Counted from the stretch's first letter, positions 17,941 through 27,587 are shown. The stretch: DNA of 64,000 nt from an uncultured Oleiphilus sp. (GCA_913020495.1 CAJWBJ010000001.1:36910-100909); one strand, 5' to 3'. Numbers and translations are program-made. Notes: generated by a model from the letters alone, not told the origin.

Positions 17941-19578
17941 ATGAACATTCAAGCACAAGAACGTCCCTGGTTTATCGCTTCTTTAGTCATAGCACTACTA
18001 ATCAGTTTGCCGATTTTTGCAGTCGTCTACCTTGCTTTTTTTCCTGATGAGAACGCTTGGCCTCATCTTCTGAATACAGTCCTTCCCTCTTACTTATTAA
18101 ATACTATTATATTAATGGCTGGCGTTGGTTTTTTGACCCTTGCTATCGGAACAGGCTCTGCATGGTTAGTAGTCACCTACGACTTTCCTGGTAAACGATG
18201 GTTAAGTTGGGCGTTACTTTTACCTTTTGCCGTTCCTGCCTATGTTGTTGCATACGTTTACACCGACGTATTGGAGTATGCAGGCCCCGTTCAAACAGGG
18301 CTACGAGCACTATTTTCGTGGGAAAGTTCTCAAGATTACTGGTTTCCAGAAATCCGTAGTATGGGAGGCGCAATACTAATGATGTCTTTAGTGCTTTACC
18401 CCTATATTTATATGCTTGCAAGGTCTGCATTTCTGGAGCAATCCATTTCGCTCTATCGTATTGCCAGAAGCCTGGGCTCCTCCCCTCTTCAGTTTTTTTA
18501 TCGCGTATCACTCCCTATTGCCAGACCAGCGCTTGCAGTAGGGCTGGCACTGGTGCTAATGGAAACACTGAACGACTTTGGTACCGTTGATTATTTTGCA
18601 GTGCGCACTCTCACCGCCGGACTTTATGATACATGGCTTAATATGGGAAATTTAGGTGGAGCCGCTCAAATCGCCGTTTTAATGGTCGTGGTCGTAATTA
18701 TATTAATTTCTCTAGAGCGCTACTCAAGAAGACAGCAAAAGCAGTTCAATTCCAGAAACCCTGGAGCACCAATCCCAAGTATCAAATTAACAGGCAAATA
18801 TGCGTACGGCGCATCTGCCTTGGCTTTTACCCCGGTATTGTTCGGGTTTATTATCCCGTTTATGGTGCTCGCCAATTACGCAGTTCGCTACTTTGAAATA
18901 AGCTGGAGCAACGAGTTCCTTACTTATGCGCTGAATAGCTTTTCATTAGCCAGTATGGCTGCAATCATCACACTAATTCTTGGCTTAATACTCGCGTACA
19001 GCAAACGAATGAATAAAAATAAAGCAACGCGCTTCTTTGTTGGCTTTTCAAGTTTAGGCTATGCCGTCCCAGGCGCAGTACTTGCCATTGGCATTATCAT
19101 TCCATTTGCAGCACTGGATAACTTCGTAGATGGGCTAATGAGAGAGTACTTTCAGTTTTCAACAGGGCTTATTCTTAGCGGTACTGCCTTTGCGATTGTT
19201 TTTTCTTATTCTGTTCGTTTTTTAGCCGTTGCTTCAGGCTCTATTGAATCAAGCCTAGATAAAATAACCCCCAATATGGACATGGCATCTCGTTCTATGG
19301 GGCATAGCCATTTAAGTACTTTGATACGAGTCCATATACCCATGATTAGGCGTGGCGCACTTACGGCAATGTTAGTCGTATTTGTAGACTGTCTAAAAGA
19401 ACTTCCCGCAACGTTAATTCTAAGACCATTCAACTTTGAAACGCTTGCAACTCAGGTATATCAATTTGCATCTGATGAGCTGTTAGAACAGAGTGCGCTC
19501 TCAGCATTAGTGATTGTTTTAGTGGGCATTATTCCTGTTGTCTTACTTGATAAGAGTATCAATAAAAAACAACTGTAA
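17941..19578 (+). CDS. Ferric iron ABC transporter permease (FbpB-like, fused two-domain)
   Basis: 545 aa with about 12 membrane segments and two binding-protein-dependent permease domains (about 55-260 and 335-535). Each carries an EAA-like loop: 'IARSLGSSPLQFFYRVSLPIARPAL' and 'ASRSMGHSHLSTLIRVHIPMIRRGAL'. This fused arrangement is the FbpB/SfuB type. It pairs with the binding protein just upstream; the cognate ATPase must be encoded elsewhere. Confidence 0.92.
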   Translation: MNIQAQERPWFIASLVIALLISLPIFAVVYLAFFPDENAWPHLLNTVLPSYLLNTIILMAGVGFLTLAIGTGSAWLVVTYDFPGKRWLSWALLLPFAVPAYVVAYVYTDVLEYAGPVQTGLRALFSWESSQDYWFPEIRSMGGAILMMSLVLYPYIYMLARSAFLEQSISLYRIARSLGSSPLQFFYRVSLPIARPALAVGLALVLMETLNDFGTVDYFAVRTLTAGLYDTWLNMGNLGGAAQIAVLMVVVVIILISLERYSRRQQKQFNSRNPGAPIPSIKLTGKYAYGASALAFTPVLFGFIIPFMVLANYAVRYFEISWSNEFLTYALNSFSLASMAAIITLILGLILAYSKRMNKNKATRFFVGFSSLGYAVPGAVLAIGIIIPFAALDNFVDGLMREYFQFSTGLILSGTAFAIVFSYSVRFLAVASGSIESSLDKITPNMDMASRSMGHSHLSTLIRVHIPMIRRGALTAMLVVFVDCLKELPATLILRPFNFETLATQVYQFASDELLEQSALSALVIVLVGIIPVVLLDKSINKKQL

Positions 19579-19643
19579 ATAATCAATACTTCACCTACAA
19601 GCTATTTAACACAACCCTATAAAACACTAAAATGCAGATACAA

Positions 19644-19668
19644 AAAAGGAGAGCCAAGCTCTCCTTTT
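19644..19668. terminator. Bidirectional terminator between permease and acyl-CoA synthetase genes
   Basis: AAAAGGAGAGC / GCTCTCCTTTT, 11-bp perfect stem with a CAA loop. The A and T runs on both arms allow it to serve both convergent genes. Confidence 0.85.
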
Positions 19669-19691
19669 AAATTTCAGTTAATAATAATACC

Positions 19692-21365
19692 TTACTGCCA
19701 AATTACCTTCTTACGACTTGAGTACCATTCATCCTGAAGTGGCTTATAAGTATCTTCAATAACATTACGCTTGATTTTCATCGTTGGTGTAAGGTATTCA
19801 TTTTCGATACTCCACTGAATATTTACAATGGTCATAAACTGTAATTGCTCATGAGGATCAACAGTGCTGTTCACCTCAGAGATTAACTTAGTCAAACTTT
19901 CATCTAACTCTTTTCTAAACTCAGGCTCAGAATATCTATGGAAAGTTTCATCCGATAACATAATCAAAGCATGTGGTTGAGGGCACTCAGCACCCGCTAC
20001 GCAAACCATTTCGATACACTCATGCCCAATAATTTTGTTCTCAATCGGCGCTGGCGCAACATACTTACCTTTGCTCGTTTTAAACATTTCTTTTATACGA
20101 CCGGTAATTTTAAGTCGATTGCCGTTATCAATCTCACCCTTATCACCCGTCAACAAGAAGCCGTCTTCAGTAAAGCTTTCTTTTGTTTTCTCTTCATCTT
20201 TGTAATAACCCATCATATTCGCAGGGCTATTTACTTCAATTTCACCGATTTCAGAAATACGGTGCTCAACACCCGGCAAAGGCTCACCTACAAAGCCAAC
20301 TTTAGATCGACCTGGCATTGAAATATGAGAGTATGCGAAATTTTCCGACATACCATAACCTTCAAGCAATTCCAGCCCTAAATTGCGGTACCAGTTTATA
20401 ATATCAGACGAAAGTGGCGCTGAACCGCTTCCTGCAAACCGGCAGTACTCAAGCCCTAATGCCGTTAGTACTTTCTTCTTAACGATTTTAGAAACAAACG
20501 GTATTTTTAATAAGCGTTCAATCTTTTTAGGTGGCATTTTCTTGAAAATACCCAACTGAAATTTAGACCAGAGACGAGGAACAGAAATAAATACTGTTGG
20601 CTTCGCTCTGCGAAGATCATCAAGGAATGTATCGAGCGCATCAGCAAAGAAAAGCTGTGCACCAATATGTAAAGAAGATTGCTCCACCGCGTAACGTTCA
20701 AAAACATGCGCAAGCGGAAGATAAGACAACATTCTATCTTTTTGGTTAATATCAAGCGCATCAGCGACACCACTTGCAGCAACACCCATTGCATAGAATG
20801 ACAACATGACACCTTTTGGCTGCCCAGTACTACCAGAGGTATATACAATTGTTGCCAATTCATCAGCATCCCGAACAGTATCCTCTTTCATTGGCGCATG
20901 TTCTGCGACGATATTATCCCAGCTTGGGAAGTCTGTAGGAGGACTTAAAGGATATGATATGCATGGAAGGTCGGCTGGAACACCTGATTTCATATGATCC
21001 CAGTCATCCAATTTACCAACAAAAAGCACTTTAGACTCACTGTGCTTCAAAATATAGTTCACAGTTTCAGCATTAAGAGTTGGATAAAGAGGTACAGTGA
21101 CATGACCAGCCATCCAGATAGCTAAATCATTCATAATCCAATGAGCACAATTTTTTGATAAAATTGCAATATTACTTTTTGGTGGCAAGTCGAGCGACTT
21201 AAGATAGCTTGCCATTCTCCTTGCTTCGCCTACAGCTCTGTTCCAAGTATATTCTTGGATAACTCCATTCCCCATAGGTTGGGTTAAATAGATGTCATCG
21301 GCTTTTGCTTTTTCCCAGCGGTACACTTGCTCAAGTGGCAACGTAACTTTTTTCAAAGAAGTCAT
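19692..21365 (-). CDS. AMP-forming long-chain acyl-CoA synthetase
   Basis: 557 aa adenylate-forming enzyme. The P-loop 'IVYTSGSTGQPKGVMLS', 'LEGYGMSEN' (A5-type), 'FLLTGDKGEID' and the late 'GRIKEMFKTSKGKYVAP' loop are intact. The length and these motifs fit the long-chain fatty acid CoA ligase (FadD/FAA-like) group rather than acetyl-CoA synthetase. It activates fatty acids to acyl-CoA via acyl-AMP. Monocistronic; convergent with the iron permease. Confidence 0.88.
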   Translation of the reverse strand: MTSLKKVTLPLEQVYRWEKAKADDIYLTQPMGNGVIQEYTWNRAVGEARRMASYLKSLDLPPKSNIAILSKNCAHWIMNDLAIWMAGHVTVPLYPTLNAETVNYILKHSESKVLFVGKLDDWDHMKSGVPADLPCISYPLSPPTDFPSWDNIVAEHAPMKEDTVRDADELATIVYTSGSTGQPKGVMLSFYAMGVAASGVADALDINQKDRMLSYLPLAHVFERYAVEQSSLHIGAQLFFADALDTFLDDLRRAKPTVFISVPRLWSKFQLGIFKKMPPKKIERLLKIPFVSKIVKKKVLTALGLEYCRFAGSGSAPLSSDIINWYRNLGLELLEGYGMSENFAYSHISMPGRSKVGFVGEPLPGVEHRISEIGEIEVNSPANMMGYYKDEEKTKESFTEDGFLLTGDKGEIDNGNRLKITGRIKEMFKTSKGKYVAPAPIENKIIGHECIEMVCVAGAECPQPHALIMLSDETFHRYSEPEFRKELDESLTKLISEVNSTVDPHEQLQFMTIVNIQWSIENEYLTPTMKIKRNVIEDTYKPLQDEWYSSRKKVIWQ

Positions 21366-21595
21366 GGTGATATCGATAGCCCTATTGTATTTAGTTTATA
21401 AATTCCGTCTTTAATCAATGTAGAGTATTACTTTAAGCACAACATAATAAAAGGTGTTGAGTGAAAAGAACATAACTAATCCAATAAAAGTGCTAGATAT
21501 ATTGCAACAAATATTAAAATAAAGACTATAAAACCCTTAAAAAACTTAGTACCTTAATAACTGACGGACCATTCCTTTAAAAAACCACGAAGATT

Positions 21596-22006
21596 ATGCA
21601 ACAAGACCCGTTCAATGAAAGCAGCAATAAAAGCAATCTTATTTGCAAAAAATGCAAAACAGGGAATATGCTGCCAGCAATCCAGGAAGGCGAACCAGAC
21701 TACACTGATCACTTCGTGTGCCAAAATTGCCAGCACCATGACACAATTCCAACCAAAGACATTCTTTTCAACCAAATTCTGACTGGCGTGATCGGACTAG
21801 TTTTTTCTGTTTATTTATTTATTACACATCTTTCAGGCTTATTATCAGGTATCCAGCATGACAAGATGAAAAATTCACTCCAGGATGGCGGACTAACTTT
21901 TTTATCTTTAATATTTTTGAGTGGTTTTTCCTATATTTTATTTCGTGCTTACTCAGGCATTAGACATCGCCATGAGTACACAAAAAAAACTAAGTCTCCT
22001 CACTAA
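21596..22006 (+). CDS. Hypothetical membrane protein with N-terminal zinc ribbon
   Basis: 136 aa. The N-terminal ~45 residues carry two CxxC pairs ('CKKCKTGNML' and 'CQNCQHHDT'), a zinc-ribbon pattern; two hydrophobic segments follow (about 58-80 and 97-118). It overlaps the end of the kinase gene by 4 bp, tail to tail. Function unknown. Confidence 0.7.
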   Translation: MQQDPFNESSNKSNLICKKCKTGNMLPAIQEGEPDYTDHFVCQNCQHHDTIPTKDILFNQILTGVIGLVFSVYLFITHLSGLLSGIQHDKMKNSLQDGGLTFLSLIFLSGFSYILFRAYSGIRHRHEYTKKTKSPH

Positions 22007-23748
22007 TTTATACCAGAAGATTCAAGCCAATCGGCTAAATTTTCAAGTATCACAGACTGAAGCAAGCCCTTATCGTCTTGTAATAACAAGACATTCAAGG
22101 TTAGAGACAGTACGGTTAAAATCATCACCATAATAAATAACCAGCTTATTTTTTTCTTCGAGTCATCAGCCTTGGTTTCAAGTACAACTGGAGTCGTATC
22201 AACTTGCTTAACGAGCGTTTTTGGCTCTACCACTAAAGGCAACAGCTCTGAGATAATGGATTCTACACTCTGAGGCCGTAAATCTTTGTCTTTCGATAAC
22301 ATGCGACTAACAAGCTGTTGAAGATCCAAGGGCAGTTTAGTAAAAATCTGCGTCTTAATGACATTACCATCTTTAAAATCTGGCGGGGTTCCAGTTAAAG
22401 CATGGTAAAAGATTGCACCTAAAGAAAAAATATCAGAGAGCTCATCAGTCTTTGTTCCTCTATCGCCGTACCAGTTTCTATCATTGGCTCTTACTCGATA
22501 ATGTTCATCCAAACCAAAATCACTCACCTTTACCTGCATATCTGCACTTAACAACACGTTACTAGGCCTTAAGTTGCCATGAAATATTCTATTCTGATGC
22601 GCAAAAGAAAGACCTCTACACATTTGAGTCGCCAAACTTAAGAATAGCTGAACCTCCATTGGCTGAATCAGCCTATCTTGTAAGCTACCGCCAGAGATAT
22701 AATCCATGACAACAATAAAAACGCTGTCATTTTTTGAAGTACCCAGAACATTAACTAGATTAGGGTGCTTTAGTTTATGAAGCATCATCGCTTCACGATA
22801 ACCAGCAACAGACTCTGTACGCTTTTTAATCACAAGTAATTTGTGTGACGCCTTATCTTCATAAAGATAAACTGCGCCGTGTTTGTCCTCTTGTAAAACA
22901 TCCAGTAAACCAAACTTATTTTTTATTGCAGCTAAACCCTCACCAGCTCGACTAGCCTTATCCTCTGCAATATGCTGACCTTTCATCGCCACCAATATTC
23001 TTGTTTTTACCTCCTCAACTGATGACGGTCGGTCTTCAGGCGCTTCCGCCAAGCAATCTTTCACAAGAGCGGCAAGTGCAGACGTTACACCTGGCGTTGA
23101 TTGAATCAATGAAAAGTCATTTACGGGTAACCGGCCAGTGAACAACTCATGCATGACCACCCCTAAAGAATAGATATCACTTAAGTTACTTGTTTCTGAA
23201 ATACCCTGATGCTGTTCAGGAGCCATATAGGCTTCCGTTCCCATAATCAAACGAGTTTCGTCAGGGCCGTCTTCTTTTTCAGCTTTAAAGAACGAGGCGA
23301 TACCAAAGTCTAATAACTTTGCAAATCCTTCCTCATCAATAATTATATTTGCAGGCTTGATATCTCGATGAATGACATCTAATTTATGAGCGTATGCCAC
23401 ACCTTTACAAATTTGAACAATTACATCGACTTTTTGATTAAAGTCATACAGGCTGTCTCGTATTGCATCAGCTAAATTAACGCCCTCAACAAACTCCATA
23501 ACAAAAACAGGCCGCCCCTTACTTGTCATCCCGCGATCAATTACATGAATAATATTCGGATGATTTAGGCGTGCGATAATCAAAGATTCACGCTTGAAAC
23601 GCTTAATAATCGAAGGGTTGTCAGATAACGTGGCAGATAAAACCTTTATTGCAACCGGGCGATCAAGAGAGAGCTGAACCCCTCTATAAACAGTTGCCAT
23701 TCCTCCTTCGCCAATTTTATCCTGATATTCGTAACGACCTTCCTTCAT
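22003..23748 (-). CDS. Ser/Thr protein kinase fused to a pseudokinase, membrane-anchored
   Basis: 581 aa. Domain 1 (about 6-255) is a complete Hanks-type kinase: glycine loop 'GEGGMATVYRG', Lys35 in 'VAIKVL', 'HRDIKPAN' (Asp129), 'DFG' (147-149) and an APE-like segment. Domain 2 (about 275-500) keeps the fold but lacks the glycine loop and has 'HGNLRPSN' where HRD is expected, so it is probably a pseudokinase. One membrane segment near 535-557 leaves a short periplasmic tail. It lies 12 bp after the PP2C gene, forming a kinase-phosphatase operon. Confidence 0.92.
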   Translation of the reverse strand: MKEGRYEYQDKIGEGGMATVYRGVQLSLDRPVAIKVLSATLSDNPSIIKRFKRESLIIARLNHPNIIHVIDRGMTSKGRPVFVMEFVEGVNLADAIRDSLYDFNQKVDVIVQICKGVAYAHKLDVIHRDIKPANIIIDEEGFAKLLDFGIASFFKAEKEDGPDETRLIMGTEAYMAPEQHQGISETSNLSDIYSLGVVMHELFTGRLPVNDFSLIQSTPGVTSALAALVKDCLAEAPEDRPSSVEEVKTRILVAMKGQHIAEDKASRAGEGLAAIKNKFGLLDVLQEDKHGAVYLYEDKASHKLLVIKKRTESVAGYREAMMLHKLKHPNLVNVLGTSKNDSVFIVVMDYISGGSLQDRLIQPMEVQLFLSLATQMCRGLSFAHQNRIFHGNLRPSNVLLSADMQVKVSDFGLDEHYRVRANDRNWYGDRGTKTDELSDIFSLGAIFYHALTGTPPDFKDGNVIKTQIFTKLPLDLQQLVSRMLSKDKDLRPQSVESIISELLPLVVEPKTLVKQVDTTPVVLETKADDSKKKISWLFIMVMILTVLSLTLNVLLLQDDKGLLQSVILENLADWLESSGIN

Positions 23749-23760
23749 GTCTTCAATCCA

Positions 23761-24609
23761 TTAAATAAACAAAAATAAAACAATTATTGAAATAAATATC
23801 AGCATTAAAAGCATCGGCCGACTTTTTAGGTGCTTTAGGTAGGGCCTTTGATCGAAAGGTAAACGGTAAGAAGGCTCCTGAAAATCACTCGCTTTTATTT
23901 CAGGCCTTGTTTCTTGATATTGAATCAGAGAAAAGGTCACATTATCAGGAGCCCCTTCTTCCAACACACGTGCTAATAAATTATCACTAGCTTCCGCTAT
24001 CGAACCTGACTCGGTCACTATTTGATAAATTTCCTGCTCCGTAATAACGCCTGACAAGCCATCGGTACACAGCAATAAATAATCTTTATCATGCAATTCC
24101 CCCAAACTCATGGGCACCTTACTAAGCGTCATTTGCCCTAAAGCCTGCGTCAGTTCATGCTGACCAGAGTGTGCCTGAACCTCTTCTGCCGTAATCAGGC
24201 CGGATATAAATAAGTCATTCGCATGATTATGATCGGAAGAAATCTGGCAAATACCAGCTTGGTCAAGTAAGTAAGCTCGACTATCACCGACCCATGCTAA
24301 CTGGAACTGGTGATACGCATCAAAACGGCATGCGACAATTGTTGTCGCCATTCCAAACAAACTTTCATCACCATCAACTGCCGCCTCAATAACAGAGTCT
24401 GCATCTATAATGGCTTGAGAAAGTTCACTACCCTGACGAACCTTACGCTCTAAGGTTTGGCAGGCCAACTGGCTAGCGATATCACCATGTACGCTACCTC
24501 CCACCCCATCAGCAACAACCCAAAGCCCTAAACCTTCGTTGTTAATATAACTATCTTCATTCCTTTCACGAACGATGCCTTGATGACTAATTGATTTTGA
24601 CTCAAGCAT
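23761..24609 (-). CDS. PP2C-family Ser/Thr phosphatase, membrane-anchored
   Basis: 282 aa. PP2C motifs 'VRERNEDSY', 'VVADGVGGSVHGDIAS', 'LCTDGLSGVI' and 'GAPDNVTFSLI' provide the metal-binding aspartates. A hydrophobic C-terminus (about 263-281) anchors it in the membrane. It precedes the kinase by 12 bp in the same operon and should reverse its phosphorylation. It faces away from the FHA-domain gene; the two divergent units share a 357-bp promoter region. Confidence 0.93.
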   Translation of the reverse strand: MLESKSISHQGIVRERNEDSYINNEGLGLWVVADGVGGSVHGDIASQLACQTLERKVRQGSELSQAIIDADSVIEAAVDGDESLFGMATTIVACRFDAYHQFQLAWVGDSRAYLLDQAGICQISSDHNHANDLFISGLITAEEVQAHSGQHELTQALGQMTLSKVPMSLGELHDKDYLLLCTDGLSGVITEQEIYQIVTESGSIAEASDNLLARVLEEGAPDNVTFSLIQYQETRPEIKASDFQEPSYRLPFDQRPYLKHLKSRPMLLMLIFISIIVLFLFI

Positions 24610-24966
24610 AATTAACTCAGTTTAATCCTTAACTGGCTTTTATTTTTCCCCTAAAATAAACATCAATTTATATACAAATTTAATGTAAACCAAGGTTCCA
24701 TATAATTAATAAGAGCAGTCTTTTGTTTTCAGTATAGCTAAACACCGGAAAAACAGACGGCAAAAAATGAGAATTATAATTTATTCCTCAACCTCTTCAA
24801 ACAACATTCACACCTTAACACCTCGAATACAGCAAAGTTTCAATCAGTTACATAAATATTTGCACACAAATTCGAAGACTAAGCACAAAAGGCTATACTT
24901 TAAAAAAATGGATATATTCAAATATTTTTGTCATCAATTTTCGTAGATTAAAGGGTATATAAATCA
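24610..24966. other. 357-bp divergent promoter region between PP2C and FHA genes
   Basis: AT-rich spacer with start regions of both divergent transcripts. It holds an unsupported 59-codon ORF (24767-24946, plus) and no promoter that I can call with confidence. Confidence 0.5.
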
Positions 24967-25893
24967 ATGTTAAAACTTCAATTCAGGGATAGACGACGAG
25001 AAGCTGTTTGGCTGGTAGATCAAGTATTTACAGTTGGTAAGGCTCCTACAAACAGCCTAATGATCGATGATCAGAGCATCCAGGATTTTCATGCAGAAAT
25101 TCTAAGTAAAGGAAACCAGCTTTCAATTTCAAATAAAGCTTCTTCAGCATCATTATGGGTAAACAATAAACTCGTCGAAGATCAAACGACACTAAACGCA
25201 GAAGACATCATCAAGTTAGGCGATATCGAATTAGAATTAATTGACCCTAAATCATTATTAAATGTAACAAAAACACAAAAAACCTCTCATAAAAACCTAA
25301 GCAATAGCTGGATAATTCACTCCAAAGCGAGCTGGCTTGAGCAAAACATTTTCCCAATTGACGGAAAAGTAGTCATTGGCCGTGATCCTGAATGTGACAT
25401 AACTCTCCCCTTAGAGCATTTATCACGAAAACACCTTGAACTTGAGTTGAGAAGCGGACATTTATTCATCAAAGATTTAGGTTCATCAAACGGCACATTT
25501 TTAAATGGGCAAAGAGTAACGGAATCAGAAATCAAAGCTGGTGATAAGATCAAGTTAGACGTACTTACTTTTGAAGTTTCTGGCCCTGCACATGACCCGA
25601 ATAAAACAATTATTCGAACAGCTCCGTCACCTCAAAAAACCTCACCAGCTCAGGATAAAAAACAAGAAGAGAAGACCTTAGACAAAAAAAGAATGAATAA
25701 ACCCTCGCCAACAGGCCGTAAACGAAATATTCATAAACCCGCAAAGAAACGCCTAGCAGCTGAAGGGAAACAAGACTGGATTTCTAATGACGAAAAAATA
25801 GGGAAACAACAGAAAAGTAAAACAGGTATCGTCATACTTAGCATCTTTTTACTTGCCATACTTGGGCTGGCTATTTTTTTTCTTAAAACATAA
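24967..25893 (+). CDS. Double-FHA-domain membrane protein
   Basis: 308 aa. FHA domain 1 (about 1-95) is weak ('VGKAPTNSLMIDDQSIQDFHAEI'); FHA domain 2 (about 118-205) is canonical, with 'VIGRDPECDITLPLEHLSRKHLELEL' and 'DLGSSNGTFLNGQRV'. A basic Lys/Arg/Pro-rich linker leads to a C-terminal membrane segment (about 284-305). FHA domains bind phosphothreonine, so this is the likely reader or substrate of the divergent kinase. Confidence 0.9.
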   Translation: MLKLQFRDRRREAVWLVDQVFTVGKAPTNSLMIDDQSIQDFHAEILSKGNQLSISNKASSASLWVNNKLVEDQTTLNAEDIIKLGDIELELIDPKSLLNVTKTQKTSHKNLSNSWIIHSKASWLEQNIFPIDGKVVIGRDPECDITLPLEHLSRKHLELELRSGHLFIKDLGSSNGTFLNGQRVTESEIKAGDKIKLDVLTFEVSGPAHDPNKTIIRTAPSPQKTSPAQDKKQEEKTLDKKRMNKPSPTGRKRNIHKPAKKRLAAEGKQDWISNDEKIGKQQKSKTGIVILSIFLLAILGLAIFFLKT

Positions 25894-25934
25894 TGATTTT
25901 TTAAAAAAATATTATAAAGGGCGCGAAGTCTAAG

Positions 25935-26750
25935 CTAACGAGCTTGAAGATATTGGATCAATTTAGTTAGCGCCTCAACAAGTTCCCTGACAACTAAATC
26001 GTCATGTTCGATCATAATCCACATGAGATATGTATTCGCTGGATGAAAAATAGAACAAGAAAATTCACGCTTTGAGCACTCATATCTTAAAAAAGGATCT
26101 AAACCATGAACATCAATTTTACTGGTAGTTAGAGAAGGAAAACCATCTTCATATTTTTTCTCTTGCAAACTCAATTGACCCTCAACGACTGAAATCGAAT
26201 AAACTAAACCAGAACGCGCATTGGTTTTTTTTACTCTTGAGCCCGTATAAGCGTGCACAGATAACAAACTATTTATCTGCATCACCAAGGCATTCACAGG
26301 GTCATTAGTTAAGTATAAGGTTTGAAGTGATTTAATATAACTATCTCGCTGATCACCAGTGATGACGGAGCTTTTTTCTATATCCGGCGACAGCTCAGAT
26401 ACCTGAATAGACCGCTGATCATCTAACAAAGTCATTAGCTTAAGTGCTTCTATATAGTACTTGCCTTTATTACTAACCAATACAACATAATGTTCGAGAT
26501 TTTTTTCAGCAACTAAAAAGTGACTAAGCTGGAAATTAACCAAGCCATTGAAATAAAAGAAGTCCTCAGGTCGCTTTATCTCTAACGCTTCTAGCCCTTT
26601 AAGCTGCTCATGCGCGTTATTCCAATCCCCTTTGAGGGCAGATGACTCAATCGCAAGCATCAAGCGAATCGCTTCATGCTCAACAGGTAGGTTTGTTGCA
26701 AACACACTCGCACTGCTGACGAGTAGATAAAAAATAAATATTTTAACCAT
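25935..26750 (-). CDS. Hypothetical periplasmic protein
   Basis: 271 aa with a signal peptide (cleavage about residue 18, 'SSASVFA'). Residues 20-110 look helical and TPR-like ('LKGDWNNAHEQLKGLEALE', 'YFNGLVNFQLSHFLVAEKNLEHYV'); the C-terminal part is beta-rich with two Cys ('YECSKREFSCSI'). I do not recognise a family. It is 25 bp downstream of the small membrane protein gene, same strand, and convergent with the FHA gene. Confidence 0.7.
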   Translation of the reverse strand: MVKIFIFYLLVSSASVFATNLPVEHEAIRLMLAIESSALKGDWNNAHEQLKGLEALEIKRPEDFFYFNGLVNFQLSHFLVAEKNLEHYVVLVSNKGKYYIEALKLMTLLDDQRSIQVSELSPDIEKSSVITGDQRDSYIKSLQTLYLTNDPVNALVMQINSLLSVHAYTGSRVKKTNARSGLVYSISVVEGQLSLQEKKYEDGFPSLTTSKIDVHGLDPFLRYECSKREFSCSIFHPANTYLMWIMIEHDDLVVRELVEALTKLIQYLQAR

Positions 26751-26775
26751 GTATCTCAGTCATATAAGAAAATTC

Positions 26776-27306
26776 TCAGGACACACAAACAAGCTTTGCC
26801 TCATCAAGCATCGCATGAACAACTTTATCTGACATAATACTTTCATCTATTTCACCCGAAGATGTTTTGGAGGAAGGCATCACTGTAATGACAGAATCAT
26901 CTTCGTTTTCAAGGCTATTTTCGAATGAGCAATTATCTGCCACCACATCAGACCTTTCATCAAAGCTGAGTACATTTGAATTTTCTTTCTTATCCGGAAT
27001 AATCGCTGCAGTTAACTTTGGAGCATCGATTGCATCAATTTTATAGGCATCTATGTTGGCAACAGTTTCATGGTTTGTTTCCATAAAAAACTCACCAATA
27101 TAGTCATTGAGTATCGTATCTGAGGCGCTAAAAGGTTTTTCGGCTACCTGACGCGGAAGAGGAGCAACAACTGGAGTTACGACATTAGGAACTTGAGCCG
27201 CTTGATAAAAATCTCTGTAGCACCGATGCACTTGAAAAGCAGTCAATAAGACTAGAAGCGCAGTCGCCACTTCAAGAACATGAACAAACGTATTTATGAA
27301 CATCAT
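26776..27306 (-). CDS. Hypothetical single-pass membrane protein, paralogue of the 56263 gene
   Basis: 176 aa. One N-terminal membrane segment (about 8-28) is followed by a soluble acidic tail. It shares three blocks with the protein at 56263-56796: 'LE......LV..T.FQ....Y' in the membrane segment, 'ILN[DN]YI..FF' in the middle, and an acidic 'D..ITV' near the C-terminus. Family unknown to me. Adjacent to a secreted unknown protein and near the kinase cluster. Confidence 0.65.
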   Translation of the reverse strand: MMFINTFVHVLEVATALLVLLTAFQVHRCYRDFYQAAQVPNVVTPVVAPLPRQVAEKPFSASDTILNDYIGEFFMETNHETVANIDAYKIDAIDAPKLTAAIIPDKKENSNVLSFDERSDVVADNCSFENSLENEDDSVITVMPSSKTSSGEIDESIMSDKVVHAMLDEAKLVCVS

Positions 27307-27587
27307 TTTCCAATTCCGATAGAACTGCCAAGTACACTTTCTATAAAGAGAAATTCAAAAGCAAACTTAACATTGTTAATTTTATTTTTATCGCTGTTTG
27401 AAACTTGTAATGATTTGATTATACGTTCACAACTTTAACAAAATGTGAACTGCTGGTCATTTTAAAAAGAGTTTTTTTTCATCTTTTTTTTATAAAAACG
27501 CTTGCTTTTATAATACTTCTAACTATTCACCAACTTAGACGGGTTAATTGAAAAGCACATAAACTCTTAGTAACAATTTCTTTTACC

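Noticed and set aside
20507-20869. 120-aa ORF inside the acyl-CoA synthetase gene
   Set aside because: Alternative-frame shadow; composition rich in Leu, Ser and Phe without a family match.
24767-24946. 59-aa ORF in the gap between PP2C and FHA genes
   Set aside because: Weak ribosome binding site, unusual composition (Ser/Thr/Asn/Lys/His), lies in a divergent promoter region; no support beyond being open.
22003-25893. Type VI secretion locus
   Set aside because: Kinase, phosphatase and FHA are present, but no tss genes, Hcp, VgrG or ClpV can be seen in the window.
27490-27515. TATAAAA-N8-TTTTATA inverted repeat
   Set aside because: Pure A/T arms in an A/T-rich spacer; likely chance, and no T run in the right place.
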